A DNA stretch of 64,000 bases from Meiothermus cerbereus DSM 11376 (GTDB lineage Bacteria; Deinococcota; Deinococci; Deinococcales; Thermaceae): contig NZ_JHVI01000011.1 in assembly GCF_000620065.1 (NCBI RefSeq), forward strand, positions 1 through 64,000, written 5' to 3'. The notes under the pieces were generated by a model. The model was not told the DNA's origin. It did no database searches and saw only the letters and a list, made by a program, of their open reading frames with translations. Position numbers and translations under genes: made by a program. Of the stretch, positions 7,627 to 16,666 are shown in pieces. Numbering within the stretch: position 1 is the stretch's first letter; the number at the start of each line of letters is the position of its first letter.

Positions 7627-8709
7627 CTAGCGCAGGGTGCGCACAAAATCGTCGTAACGGAACTCGTTCAAAGCAAACCAGCGGCGCGACTCGTCGCGGA
7701 ACTTCTTCCAGCTTTCGTAGATGCCGCGGTAGGTGGCGTCCTTGGCGGCGATTTCGTCAAACAAGGCGGTGGCCTCTTTGTTGGCTGCCTGAAGTACGCT
7801 GGTGGGAAAGGGCCGCAACTGGGCGCCAGCCCGTTGCAGGCGGGCCAGAGCTGGCGCATTCTTGGCATCATATTCGGCCATGGTTTTATCGTTGGCTTCG
7901 CTGGCGGCGCTGATAATGGCCTCCTGGTAGGCCTTGGGCAAGCCGCGCCAGCGATCGAGGTTCACGATGGTCGAGACGGTAGAACCCGGCTCCCACCATC
8001 CGGGATAGTAGTAGAAGCGAGCCGCTTTGTTGAGGCCGAGTTTTTCATCGTCGTAGGGGCCGACAAACTCGGCACCATCGATGGCACCCCGGTCGAGTGC
8101 CAGGAAGATTTCGCCAGCAGGCAGGGTTTGAACGGTGGTGCCCAGGCGGGTCATGACCTGACCCCCCAGCCCAGGAATGCGGAAGCGCAAACCCTTGAGG
8201 TCTTCGGGGCCCTTGATTTCCTTACGGAACCAGCCCCCCATCTGCACACCGGTGTTGCCGGCGGGGAAGGTAATGGCGTTGAAGTCGGCGATTACCCGCT
8301 GCATGGCCTGCAGGCCGCCGCCAAAGTAGAGCCAGGCGTTTTGCTGGCGGGGGTTGAGGCCAAATGGCACCCCGGTGTCGAAAGCCAGCGATGGGCTCTT
8401 CCCTATGTAGTAGTAGTTGGCGGTGTGTCCAATTTCCACGTTACCGGCCTGCACCACATCTAGCACCTGCAACCCTGGGGCCAGTTCGCCTGCAGGGAAG
8501 ACCTGAATCTCAAAACGCCCTTCGGTCAGCTCGGACACCCGCTTGGCCACCGTCTCAGCCGCGCCAAAAAGGGTATCCAGGGAGCGGGGCCAGCTGGTGG
8601 CCATGCGCCAGCGGATCCGCGGGGCGGTCTGGGCGTAAACCGGGCCAAACACCGTACTGGCGGCAACAGCGCCAATTCCTGCCTTCTTTAAGAAGTCACG
8701 TCGCTTCAT
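7627..8709 (-). CDS. dctP: TRAP substrate-binding protein, TAT-exported
   Basis: The periplasmic receptor of the TRAP system. The N-terminus MKRRDFLKKAGIGAVAAS is a twin-arginine signal, so the protein is probably exported folded, often a hint of a bound metal or cofactor. The mature protein has the DctP/TakP pattern: RWRMATSWPRSLDTLFGAA, FPAGELAPGLQVLDVVQAGNVEIGHT, LKGLRFRIPGLGGQVMTRLG and the signature GAIDGAEFVGPYDDEKLG. The close family includes TakP (2-keto acids) and the calcium-lactate-binding protein of Thermus thermophilus, so a hydroxy- or keto-acid salt is the likely ligand. A strong AGGAGG precedes the ATG. It is the first gene of the operon. Confidence 0.92.
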   Translation of the reverse strand: MKRRDFLKKAGIGAVAASTVFGPVYAQTAPRIRWRMATSWPRSLDTLFGAAETVAKRVSELTEGRFEIQVFPAGELAPGLQVLDVVQAGNVEIGHTANYYYIGKSPSLAFDTGVPFGLNPRQQNAWLYFGGGLQAMQRVIADFNAITFPAGNTGVQMGGWFRKEIKGPEDLKGLRFRIPGLGGQVMTRLGTTVQTLPAGEIFLALDRGAIDGAEFVGPYDDEKLGLNKAARFYYYPGWWEPGSTVSTIVNLDRWRGLPKAYQEAIISAASEANDKTMAEYDAKNAPALARLQRAGAQLRPFPTSVLQAANKEATALFDEIAAKDATYRGIYESWKKFRDESRRWFALNEFRYDDFVRTLR

Positions 8710-9015
8710 TAAGCTCCTCCTAAAAGCAACTATTGCACTGATGGGTGCGAAGCGATTATATGCGAGCTATCGCAAGCTATCAACAAGGACATGTGTAACC
8801 TAAGCTGTAATGTGTAGAAAAACTTATATTCCTGCCAAAAAAAGTTATTTTGGTGTAATACATGGCTCCAGATGGTGTAATTATCCTAAGATGACAATTC
8901 CGCCACCAACTAAGCCGCCAAGCAAGGCTGGTTCGCCTGCACAAGCGAATCGGATTGCCCAGCCTTTGCAGGGATCGGTGTGCTGGGCTGAATTCGTTGA
9001 AAATACCTGCAAACG
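8710..9015. other. AT-rich control region upstream of the TRAP operon
   Basis: About 300 bases with lower G+C than the neighbours and no credible gene. The dctP ribosome binding site lies at its left end. On the minus strand a TTGGCA hexamer (8834-8839) could be a -35 element, but no good -10 sits at the right distance. The only notable structure is a pair of direct repeats described separately. Confidence 0.5.
8851..8881. promoter_or_regulatory. Direct repeats, possible operator
   Basis: TGGTGTAAT occurs at 8851-8859 and again at 8873-8881. The 22-base periodicity places both copies on the same face of the helix, as for a cooperative regulator. They lie 140-170 bases upstream of dctP. No regulator gene is adjacent, so function is inferred. 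Confidence 0.35.
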
Positions 9016-9291
9016 TCAACCATAGGCGATGTGCACCGCGGGCCGCCCCAGCGAAAGAATCATGCCGGCCCCGGCCTGGAGGCTTTGCACGGCAGCCTCG
9101 TCAGCGGGGCAATGCCTGGTAATGGCCTGCATGTCCAGCGCATCGCTCACGGTGATGCCCCGAAAACCCAGCCGCTCCCGGAGGTAATGGGTGAGGATTT
9201 TTCTGGACAGGGTGGCGGGGTGCTGCGGATCCAGGGCGGGAAACCGGATGTGGGCGCTCATGATGGCGCGAACGCCGACCTCTATTTTGCG
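9016..9291 (-). pseudogene. Remnant of GH3 beta-N-acetylhexosaminidase
   Basis: An open stretch without its own start codon at the front encodes EVGVRAIMSAHIRFPALDP, then RKILTHYLRERLGFRGITVSDALDMQAI. This is the part of the glycoside hydrolase family 3 barrel that carries the conserved MSAHI and SDALDM segments; the aspartate of SDALDM is the catalytic nucleophile of the family. About 90 residues remain of an enzyme normally 330 residues or longer. The N-terminal half is gone (stop at 9292-9294) and the C-terminal part ends early. Because the next operon acts on amino sugars and mannosides, this is probably the relic of a once-functional member of the same locus. Confidence 0.7.
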
Positions 9292-9334
9292 CTACAGTTT
9301 CGAGTAGATTGAGGAGCAAGCCTGCACCCCATTT

Positions 9335-9823
9335 ATGAAGCGCGTTCTGCTCATACCTGCCGATACCAGACCTGTAACCCTCGAGCTCCCCCACCAGATG
9401 GCGCAGCTAGCTGGTCTGGAGGTGCGCTCTCTGCCGCTGGAGATTCTCAATCAGATGAACCAGCCGGGGAACACTGCGGCCATTGCCGAGTGGTTGTGGC
9501 GGGAAGCCCCGGCGGCGGGGGTGTGTGCCCTTGGCGGCGGCCCGGTTGCGCTGGCCGAGGCCAGCTTTGCCTGCCTGGTGGACGACTGGCTGTACCAGAG
9601 CCGGGTGCGCGGGGAGGTGCAGCAAGCCCTGACCGAGGACCCCAGTCCCTACGATCTGGGCGAGCTTCAGTGGGGGGCCGAACTGGCCATTGAGCAGCGC
9701 CTCAGCCCGCTGGCCCACAGCCTCTGGCAGCAGTATTTTGCCCCCAGCCTGCCAGGGGTCATGGGCTGGCCGCGCCTGTCGAACGGGGTGTTTCCCTTGC
9801 GGCTGGTTCAGGAGGAAGGGTGA
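9335..9823 (+). pseudogene. Internally deleted DUF4127 protein
   Basis: The first ~60 residues (MKRVLLIPADTRPVTLELP, then QMAQLAGLEVRSLPLEILNQMNQPG) match the N-terminus of DUF4127 proteins, which are normally about 500 residues. The frame then continues directly into LVDDWLYQSRVRGEV and a further 75 residues that resemble the C-terminal end of the family. The total is only 162 residues, so the middle is missing while the frame stays open. No Shine-Dalgarno sequence is close to the ATG. The 3' end still couples to the mannosidase gene (TGATG overlap). The protein may be dead or may simply keep the frame open for coupling; I cannot tell which from sequence. Confidence 0.6.
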
Positions 9824-12800
9824 TGCAAGTTTTGCAGCGTTTGTGGGTTCGCTGGAAGGAGCTCTCGGCCTGGCAGGACCTGGAAACCCAGCCCCTGGGG
9901 GGCGTGTTCCAGGCAGCCGACGGCCCCAGGGTGCCGATCCAGCCGGGTGACCCCTGGCCCGACCGCAGCTTTCCGGTTCGTCTATTTTTCGAGGCCATAG
10001 TACCCCAGTCCTGGGCGGGAAAACCTGTCTGGGTACGACTAAGGCCCGGTGGGGAGGGTTTGTTGCTGGCCGAGGGTAGGCCCCTGGGGGGGCTCAACCC
10101 CTACCACAGCGAGTACCCCTTGCTGGAAAAAGCGCAGGGGGGTGAGGGAATACGCCTCGAGGTCGAGGCAGTCCCTAAAGGGCTGTTTGGTAGCCCGGTT
10201 CCACAGCCCCGGCTCGAGGAGGCCACCCTCCTCCTGCCCGACCTTCAGGTGCGCGCTTTGTGCGCCGACCTGGCCTGTGCGCTGGAGGCTGTGCCCCAGC
10301 TCGAGCCCGACCTGGCCCAGCTTTTGCTGGATGTTTTGAGTGAAACCTTTGCCCGTATCAAGCTGCCACGCGGCCCAGCTCGAGCCTACCTAAACCAGCT
10401 CGAGGACTCCGTCTGGGCTCAAGAAACCGCCAAGCTATGGGAGGAATGGCACTTTGTGGGGCCGGGCCTGCCCCTGCAGGACGAGCACCGCCAGAGCCTG
10501 GAGGTGGCCCGCGGCTTTCTTGGGCAGGCCCTGGCCGAGTTGCGGCAGCGTTACCCTGGGGTGGGGCGGCTCTGGATTTCCGGCCATGCCCACATCGATC
10601 TGGCCTGGCTCTGGCCCATCGCCGAAACCCGGCGCAAAATTCGGCGCACCTTTGCCACGGTGTTGCACCTGATGGAGCGTTACCCCGCCTTTTACTTCAA
10701 CCAGTCCAGCGCTCAGGCCTACACCTGGCTCGAGGCCGACGACCCGGCCTTGTTCGAGCAGGTGCGGGCGCGGGTGCAGGAGGGGCGCTGGGAGCTGGTG
10801 GGGGGCATGTGGGTTGAGCCCGACGGCAACCTGCTCTCGGGGGAGTCCTGGGCACGCCAGATGCTCCTGGGGCAACGCTACTTTGAGCAGAAGTTCGGCA
10901 AGAGAGCCAGGGTGGCCTGGCTGCCTGATACCTTTGGTTTTCCCGCCAACCTGCCCCAGCTCTTAAAGCAGGGCGGGCTGCCTTTCTTCTTCACCACCAA
11001 GCTCAACTGGAACGAGACCAACCCCTTCCCCCACGACCTGTGGCAGTGGGAGGGCCTGGATGGCTCGAGGGTGCTGGCCCACAGCTTCTGGAATCCCAAC
11101 GAAAACTACAACGGGCGGCTGGAAGCCCTCGACCTGGCGGGCACCTGGAAGAACTTCAAGGGCAAGCGCTACCACGACACCTCCCTCCTGACCTTTGGTT
11201 ATGGTGACGGAGGCGGCGGCCCCAGCGACCTCATGCTGGAGCGCTACGAACGCTACCGCGCGTTTCCCGGCCTGCCCCAGCTGGCGATGGGCCGCCTCGA
11301 GGCTTTCTACCAGGCCCTGGAACAGGCTGCGCCCGCACTGCCGGTCTGGGTGGGCGAGCTATACCTCGAGCTCCACCGGGCCACCTACACCACCCAGGCC
11401 CGGCTCAAAGAGCTCAACCAGCGCCTCGAGCAAGCCCTGCTGGAGGCCGAGCTGACCTGGACCCTGGCCTCAATTAAGCCGCTCGACCCCCGCCTAACCA
11501 TCGAAGAACCCAGCTATCCGGCGCGTGACCTCGAGGGCCTCTGGAAGGTCTTGCTGCTGCATCAGTTTCACGACATTTTGCCGGGTTCGGCCATCCACAG
11601 CGTGCCCCAGCAGGCCGCCGAAAGCCTCCAGGTGGCCCTGGTTCAGGCCGAGGAGTTGCGCCAGGAAGCCCTGGGCCTGCTCTCCGCCGAGGTGCGCAAG
11701 GTACACCCCCAGGCCCTGGCCCACCTGGTGGTGTGGAACCTAGGCGGCAGCCCGCGCCCCCTGCGGCTGCAGATGGAACGCCCCACCGAGCAGTTTTTCC
11801 GCCTGCTTACCACCACCGGTGATGAGGTGCCTTATCAGGAAGCCGGCCCCCACATCCTGATTGTGGCCGACCAGACCGTGCCGGCCATGGGCTACCTGGC
11901 CCTGGCGGTGGTGGACCACTTGGAGGCCCGCCGAACCCCCAGTGTGCGGGTCAACGGGCAGGCCCGGGTGCTGGAAAACCAGCATCTGCGCCTGGAAGTA
12001 GCCCCCGATGGCACCCTGGCCCGCCTCTATGACAAAGACCACCAGCGGGAGGTGCTGGCCGGGCGCGGCAACCAGCTCTGGGCCTATACCGACATCCCGC
12101 GCTACTGGGAAGCCTGGGATATAGACGCCTCGTATGCACGGGAGGGCCGCGAGATTACAGCCAGCCAGGTCAAGCTCATCGAAGGGGGGCCGCTCAGGGC
12201 GGGTATCTGGGTGGAGCGCAGGTTAGGGGCCTTGAGCCTCGAGCAGACCTACTGGCTTTGGGGGGGTGCCCGTCGGCTCGAGATCGAGACCCGGCTGCGC
12301 TGGCAGGAGCGCCGCACCCTGCTGCGGGCGCTGTTTCCGCTAAACGTGCGAAGCCACGAAGCCTGGTTCGATACCGCTTTTGGGGCGGTTGCCCGGCCCA
12401 CCCACGCCAATACCTCCTGGGATAAAGCCCGCTTTGAGGTGCCAGCCCTGCGCTGGGCCGATCTCAGCGAGGCCAACTATGGGGTGAGCCTGCTGGGTGG
12501 TTCCAAACATGGCTACAGCGTGCAGGGTAACGTGCTGGGCCTCTCCTTGCTGCGCGGTCCGCTCTGGCCCGATCCCCTGGCCGATGTGGGCGAACACAGC
12601 TTTACGTATGCGCTTTACCCCCACCCGGGCGACTGGAGAACCGATACCGTGGCCGAAGCCGAGGACTTTGCCGCGCCCTTGCGGCCCCTGGCCATGCCCG
12701 TTCATGCGGGGGGGCAGCCGGCCAGCCGCCAGTTTTTGCGCCTGTCGCAGGGCAGCCTGCGGGTGGCCGCCTTCAAACGGGCCGAAGGAGGCTTCGGCTA

Positions 12801-12990
12801 CATCCTGCGGCTCTACGAGGCTTACGGCGGGCGGGGGGTGGCCCAGCTTGACCTTGGGGCCCTGGGAATCCGCACAGTACACCGGGTCAATCTGCTGGAA
12901 GACCCGGAAGAGGCCCTTTCTCTGCACAATGGCCACCTGACCCTGGCCTATACGCCCTACCAGGTGATCGGCCTGAAGCTGGAGCCATAG
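9823..12990 (+). CDS. GH38 alpha-mannosidase
   Basis: A retaining exo-alpha-mannosidase of glycoside hydrolase family 38. After an N-terminal domain of about 240 residues the catalytic domain begins with ISGHAHIDLAWLWPIAETRRK, which supplies the zinc-binding histidine and aspartate (H258 and D260, numbering from one codon before this start). WLPDTFGF contains the catalytic nucleophile D370, and HQFHDILPGSAI holds the last zinc-binding histidine. The remaining 450 residues form the beta-rich C-terminal domains. The 1055-residue length is normal for bacterial members. GGAGG at 9811-9815 sets the start at ATG 9823, which overlaps the preceding stop by one base. It heads a tight operon with nagA and a SIS-domain gene; no signal peptide is seen, so it should act in the cytoplasm on imported oligosaccharides. 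Confidence 0.95.
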   Translation: MQVLQRLWVRWKELSAWQDLETQPLGGVFQAADGPRVPIQPGDPWPDRSFPVRLFFEAIVPQSWAGKPVWVRLRPGGEGLLLAEGRPLGGLNPYHSEYPLLEKAQGGEGIRLEVEAVPKGLFGSPVPQPRLEEATLLLPDLQVRALCADLACALEAVPQLEPDLAQLLLDVLSETFARIKLPRGPARAYLNQLEDSVWAQETAKLWEEWHFVGPGLPLQDEHRQSLEVARGFLGQALAELRQRYPGVGRLWISGHAHIDLAWLWPIAETRRKIRRTFATVLHLMERYPAFYFNQSSAQAYTWLEADDPALFEQVRARVQEGRWELVGGMWVEPDGNLLSGESWARQMLLGQRYFEQKFGKRARVAWLPDTFGFPANLPQLLKQGGLPFFFTTKLNWNETNPFPHDLWQWEGLDGSRVLAHSFWNPNENYNGRLEALDLAGTWKNFKGKRYHDTSLLTFGYGDGGGGPSDLMLERYERYRAFPGLPQLAMGRLEAFYQALEQAAPALPVWVGELYLELHRATYTTQARLKELNQRLEQALLEAELTWTLASIKPLDPRLTIEEPSYPARDLEGLWKVLLLHQFHDILPGSAIHSVPQQAAESLQVALVQAEELRQEALGLLSAEVRKVHPQALAHLVVWNLGGSPRPLRLQMERPTEQFFRLLTTTGDEVPYQEAGPHILIVADQTVPAMGYLALAVVDHLEARRTPSVRVNGQARVLENQHLRLEVAPDGTLARLYDKDHQREVLAGRGNQLWAYTDIPRYWEAWDIDASYAREGREITASQVKLIEGGPLRAGIWVERRLGALSLEQTYWLWGGARRLEIETRLRWQERRTLLRALFPLNVRSHEAWFDTAFGAVARPTHANTSWDKARFEVPALRWADLSEANYGVSLLGGSKHGYSVQGNVLGLSLLRGPLWPDPLADVGEHSFTYALYPHPGDWRTDTVAEAEDFAAPLRPLAMPVHAGGQPASRQFLRLSQGSLRVAAFKRAEGGFGYILRLYEAYGGRGVAQLDLGALGIRTVHRVNLLEDPEEALSLHNGHLTLAYTPYQVIGLKLEP

Positions 12991-14085
12991 ATGGCAGAGC
13001 TGCTTGGAACCCTGGTTACCCCCAGCCTAACCTACCCCGGCCGTATCGAGTTTTCGGAGCGCATCGAGGCGGTGCTTCCGCTCGAGACCACTGGAGACTG
13101 GCCGCCACGTTACATTTTGCCGGGGTTTGTTGACCTACATGTGCATGGCGGGGGAGGGGCCGACTGCATGCAAGGAGAGGCGGCGGTGCGACAGATGGCC
13201 CGCTTCCATGCCCAGCATGGCACCACCGCGCTGCTCGCCACTACCGTTACGGCCCCCCTGGCCGACCTCGAGGCCGCCCTGCGGGGCATTGCCGCGGTGG
13301 TGCAAAATCCGGGGCCGGGGGAAGCGCGGGTATGGGGGGTGCATCTAGAAGGCCCCTTTATCAACCCCGAGAAACTGGGCGCGCAGCCGCCCTACACTAT
13401 AGAACCCGACCTAGAGACCATGCGCTATCTACTAAGCCTGGCGCCCATCCGGGTGGTCACGCTGGCCCCCGAGCTGCCGGGGGCCCTGGAACTGATTGCC
13501 TTTCTCAAGGCCCAGGGGGTACGGGTGCAGCAGGGCCATACAGCCGCCACCTATGCCCAGTCTCTGATAGGCCTCGAGGCGGGCGCGCGGGGTTTCACCC
13601 ACTTCTACAACGCCATGACCCCCCTGCACCACCGTGAGCCGGGGGTGGTGGGGCTGGGCCTGGGGCGTGCCCAGTGGGCCGAGCTCATTCCCGACGGGTT
13701 GCACGTCCACCCCGCGGCCATCGGGGTGGCAACCCGGGCCATATCCCAGGCCTACGCGGTAACCGACGCAGTGGCAGCCGCCGGAATGCCAGAGGGGGTG
13801 TACCGGCTGGGGCGGCATCAGGTATACAAAAAAGGCCAGGGGGTCTTCCTGGCCGATGGCAGGCTGGCCGGGAGTGCACTCACCATGGATCAAGCCGCGC
13901 AAAACCTGCGCCGCTGGGGCTATACCCTGCGCGAGGTGATGCAGATGACCTCGAGCTTTGCCGCAACCTACTTAGGGATACAGCATGGACTGAAGCCAGG
14001 CCTGCCCGCCGACCTGGTGGTGCTTGACGAAGCGCTAAACCTTGTGGAGGTGTACGTGCGGGGCCAGAAGGTGGAGACAGTATGA
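12991..14085 (+). CDS. nagA: N-acetylglucosamine-6-phosphate deacetylase
   Basis: An amidohydrolase that removes acetate from GlcNAc-6-phosphate, giving glucosamine-6-phosphate. Visible signatures are PGFVDLHVHGGGGADCM (HxH metal site), WGVHLEGPFINPEKLGA (metal-binding glutamate), QQGHTAATY and GFTHFYNAMTPLHHREPG (metal or substrate histidines) and YAVTDAVAAAGMPEG, with the catalytic aspartate. The 364-residue length is normal. Its ATG follows the mannosidase stop codon directly, and its own stop overlaps the next start (ATGA). Together with the following SIS-domain gene it forms the catabolic route from GlcNAc-6-P to fructose-6-P. Confidence 0.95.
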   Translation: MAELLGTLVTPSLTYPGRIEFSERIEAVLPLETTGDWPPRYILPGFVDLHVHGGGGADCMQGEAAVRQMARFHAQHGTTALLATTVTAPLADLEAALRGIAAVVQNPGPGEARVWGVHLEGPFINPEKLGAQPPYTIEPDLETMRYLLSLAPIRVVTLAPELPGALELIAFLKAQGVRVQQGHTAATYAQSLIGLEAGARGFTHFYNAMTPLHHREPGVVGLGLGRAQWAELIPDGLHVHPAAIGVATRAISQAYAVTDAVAAAGMPEGVYRLGRHQVYKKGQGVFLADGRLAGSALTMDQAAQNLRRWGYTLREVMQMTSSFAATYLGIQHGLKPGLPADLVVLDEALNLVEVYVRGQKVETV

Positions 14086-15125
14086 AGGCAGCCGAAAGCA
14101 AAATGTTCAGGGAGGCCCAGCAGGCGCCGGCGGTGGTAGAGCAGGCCCTGCGCGAGAACAAGAGCGAGATGGAACTACTGGGCACTTTTTTGCGTCGTCA
14201 TACCCCGCCCTTTGTGCTGACGGTGGCCCGGGGTAGCTCCGACCACGCCGCTCTGTATGGCAAATACCTCATTGAAAGCCTGCTGGGCGTGGTCTGTTCC
14301 TCGGCCATTCCCTCGGTACACACGGTCTACGGGCAGCGCCTCGCCCTCGGTCGTGCTTTGCTGATTGCTATCTCCCAGTCGGGTCAGAGCCCCGATCTGA
14401 TCGAAGTTACCCGTCAGGCCCGGCGCGATGGGGCCCTGACCCTGGCCCTGGTCAACCAGGAAAACTCCCCCCTGGCCCAGGTGGCCGAGGTGGTGCTACC
14501 CCTGTGGGCCGGCCCTGAGGAAGCCGTGGCCGCTACCAAGAGTTACCTGGCTACCCTGGCCTCCCTGGCCCAATTGGTGGCCGCCTGGGCCGAAGACAAA
14601 CCCCTCAAAGAAGCCCTGGCCATGCTGCCCGAGGCCCTCTATAAAGCGGCCCATGCCGACTGGCAGGCGGGCCTGGGGGCTTTGGTAGAGGCCGACAACG
14701 GCCTGGTGGTGGGGCGCGGCTATGCCTTTGCTATCGCCCACGAGCTGGCCCTCAAGCTCAAGGAGACCAGTGCTTTTCATGCCGAGGCCATGTCAGGCGC
14801 CGAACTGCTGCATGGCCCGGTGGCCCTGGTGGAGCCCGACTTTCCCCTGCTGGTGCTGGTGCCCAAGGACAAGCCCCTGCCCGGCATGCTGAGCCTGCTG
14901 CAAACCCTGCGTGGCAAAGGCGGACACCTGCTGGTGGCCTCCTCCGAAGCCGAGGCCCTCGAGCTGGCCCACACCCTCCTGCCACTCCCCACCCGGCTTC
15001 ACCCGGTGCTGGACTCGATTCTGCTGGCGCAGGCCTTTTACCCCTTCGCCGCCGAGCTCGCGGTAGCCCGGGGGCGCAACCCCGATGCCCCGCGCAACCT
15101 GTCCAAGGTGACCCGCACGCGCTAA
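14082..15125 (+). CDS. SIS-domain glucosamine-6-phosphate deaminase-like protein
   Basis: Two sugar-isomerase (SIS) domains without the glutaminase domain of GlmS. The N-terminus MFREAQQAPAVVEQALRENK is the typical lead-in; TVARGSSDHAALYGKYLIES and ISQSGQSPDLIEVTRQARRDGA form the first phosphosugar site, and VVGRGYAFAIAHELALKLKETSAFHAEAMSGAELLHGP the second. Proteins of this build next to nagA act as NagB-II deaminases that convert glucosamine-6-P to fructose-6-P and ammonia; a plain isomerase role is the alternative. The ATGA overlap with nagA shows tight coupling. The C-terminus ends in DAPRNLSKVTRTR, close to the GlmS family ending that places a lysine in the active site. Confidence 0.85.
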   Translation: MKAAESKMFREAQQAPAVVEQALRENKSEMELLGTFLRRHTPPFVLTVARGSSDHAALYGKYLIESLLGVVCSSAIPSVHTVYGQRLALGRALLIAISQSGQSPDLIEVTRQARRDGALTLALVNQENSPLAQVAEVVLPLWAGPEEAVAATKSYLATLASLAQLVAAWAEDKPLKEALAMLPEALYKAAHADWQAGLGALVEADNGLVVGRGYAFAIAHELALKLKETSAFHAEAMSGAELLHGPVALVEPDFPLLVLVPKDKPLPGMLSLLQTLRGKGGHLLVASSEAEALELAHTLLPLPTRLHPVLDSILLAQAFYPFAAELAVARGRNPDAPRNLSKVTRTR

Positions 15126-15142
15126 GCGGTCTTGGATTTAGG

Positions 15143-15148
15143 TAGGAT
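15143..15148 (+). promoter_or_regulatory. Leaderless -10 box of the hydroxyacyl-CoA dehydrogenase gene
   Basis: TAGGAT followed by 6 nt and the ATG at 15155; no Shine-Dalgarno sequence with proper spacing. No clear -35 element. Confidence 0.55.
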
Positions 15149-15154
15149 AGGGGC

Positions 15155-16027
15155 ATGGAAATACGCAAGATTGGTGTGATCGGTGCAGGGCAGATGGGCT
15201 CCGGTATTGCTCAGGTGGCAGCTCAGGCCGGCTATGAGGTGGTGCTGCGCGACCTCGAGGTCTCGTTTATCGAGCGCGGCCTGAGCAGTATAAAGCGCTC
15301 CATCGGCAAGCTGCTGGAAAAGGGCAGGCTCGACCAGAACAGCCACGATGCGGCTTTGGCCCGCATTGCCACTACCACCCACCTGGCCGATCTGAAGGAT
15401 TGCGACCTGGTGATCGAGGCCATCGTGGAGCACGAGCCCAGCAAGCTCGAGCTCTTCCGCGAGCTCGACCAGCTGGTTAAGCCCGAGGCCATTCTGGCCT
15501 CCAACACCTCCTCGATTCCCATCACCCGCCTGGCCGCGGCCACCCGCAGGCCGGAACGCTTTATCGGGATGCACTTCATGAACCCGGTTCCCCTGATGGA
15601 GCTGGTGGAGGTGATCCGGGGCTACCTGACCGACGACGCCACCACCCAGGCCGTGCTGGAAACCGCCCGCAAGATGGGCAAGACCCCGGTGGAGGTCAAC
15701 GACTACCCCGGCTTCGTCTCCAACCGTATCCTCTTGCCCATGCTCAATGAGGCCATCCAGTGCGTGATGGAGGGTGTGGCCACGCCGGAGGCCATCGACC
15801 AGGTGATGAAGCTGGGCATGAATCACCCCATGGGGCCGCTCACTTTGGCCGACTTCATCGGGCTGGATACCTGTTTGTCCATTATGGAAGTCTTGCACCG
15901 GGGCCTGGGCGACGATAAATACCGGCCCTCGCCCCTGCTGCGCAAGATGGTGCAGGCCGGGCTGTTGGGGCGCAAGAGCGGGCGGGGTTTCTACCGCTAC
16001 GACGAGAAGGGCAACAAGATCGGATGA
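15155..16027 (+). CDS. 3-hydroxybutyryl-CoA dehydrogenase
   Basis: Oxidises 3-hydroxyacyl-CoA (or reduces acetoacetyl-CoA) with NAD(P). The 290-residue protein starts with the Rossmann motif [22 protein letters not shown] and contains [32 protein letters not shown], with the catalytic histidine of HFMNP, and later [20 protein letters not shown] and [18 protein letters not shown]. Length and motifs match stand-alone Hbd/PaaH-type enzymes. It appears leaderless. The stop overlaps the next start (ATGA), so a two-gene operon with the VOC protein is likely. Whether it serves butyrate-type metabolism, beta-oxidation or aromatic degradation cannot be told from here. Confidence 0.93.
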   Translation: MEIRKIGVIGAGQMGSGIAQVAAQAGYEVVLRDLEVSFIERGLSSIKRSIGKLLEKGRLDQNSHDAALARIATTTHLADLKDCDLVIEAIVEHEPSKLELFRELDQLVKPEAILASNTSSIPITRLAAATRRPERFIGMHFMNPVPLMELVEVIRGYLTDDATTQAVLETARKMGKTPVEVNDYPGFVSNRILLPMLNEAIQCVMEGVATPEAIDQVMKLGMNHPMGPLTLADFIGLDTCLSIMEVLHRGLGDDKYRPSPLLRKMVQAGLLGRKSGRGFYRYDEKGNKIG

Positions 16028-16635
16028 ACCGGCTGGATCACCTGGTGCTGGCCGCCCAGACCCTGCAAGAGGGGGTTGAGTACGTCCAGGACGTCTTGGA
16101 GGTGGTGCTTTCACCGGCTGGGGGCCCACACCCGCTGATGGGGACGCACAACCGCCTGCTGAACCTGGGCAATGGGGCGTATTTAGAGATTATCGCCATT
16201 GATCCCGAGGCCCCCGCACCGGGTCATCCGCGCTGGTTCGCGCTCGATGGTTTCGCCGGAGCGCCCCGCCTCCTGACCTGGGTGGCCCGCACCGGGGCTT
16301 TGGAACGCTACGCCTCGCTGGGGCTTGGCCTGGTGACCCGGGCCAGCAGGGGAGACCTCGAGTGGCTCATCACCCTCCCCGCGGACGGGCGCTTGCACTG
16401 GGGCGGGTTGGTGCCCTACTTGATCCAGTGGGGTTCCCGGCACCCCACCGAGACCTTGCCGGACGCGGGTTGTCGCCTGGGGGAGCTGGTGCTTCGCCAC
16501 CCAGAGCCCCAGGCAGTGGACAAAGTGCTCAAGAGCCTCGAGCTCGATTTGAGCCAGGTGCGCCTCGAGCGTGCCGAATCACCCGATCTGATGGCCCTTG
16601 TTCAGACCCCTGCAGGGCCCAAGCTGCTGCGCTAG
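16024..16635 (+). CDS. Glyoxalase-like (VOC) protein
   Basis: A 203-residue protein with the N-terminal beta-alpha-beta start of vicinal-oxygen-chelate proteins ([24 protein letters not shown]) and the strand motif [21 protein letters not shown]. This is the 'glyoxalase-like domain' subgroup, in which H5 and the glutamate of YLEII could be metal ligands. It is translationally coupled to the hydroxyacyl-CoA dehydrogenase. Substrate and reaction are unknown. Confidence 0.75.
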   Translation: MNRLDHLVLAAQTLQEGVEYVQDVLEVVLSPAGGPHPLMGTHNRLLNLGNGAYLEIIAIDPEAPAPGHPRWFALDGFAGAPRLLTWVARTGALERYASLGLGLVTRASRGDLEWLITLPADGRLHWGGLVPYLIQWGSRHPTETLPDAGCRLGELVLRHPEPQAVDKVLKSLELDLSQVRLERAESPDLMALVQTPAGPKLLR

Positions 16636-16666
16636 CCGCGCCCAAAAAATCCGCTCTGCGCCAGCT

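Noticed and set aside
8780-9025. Short overlapping frames in the TRAP control region
   Set aside because: AT-rich, no ribosome binding sites, no protein-like features on either strand.
15122-16129. A 335-codon antisense frame over the hydroxyacyl-CoA dehydrogenase gene
   Set aside because: No recognisable motif, and the sense strand encodes a complete known enzyme.
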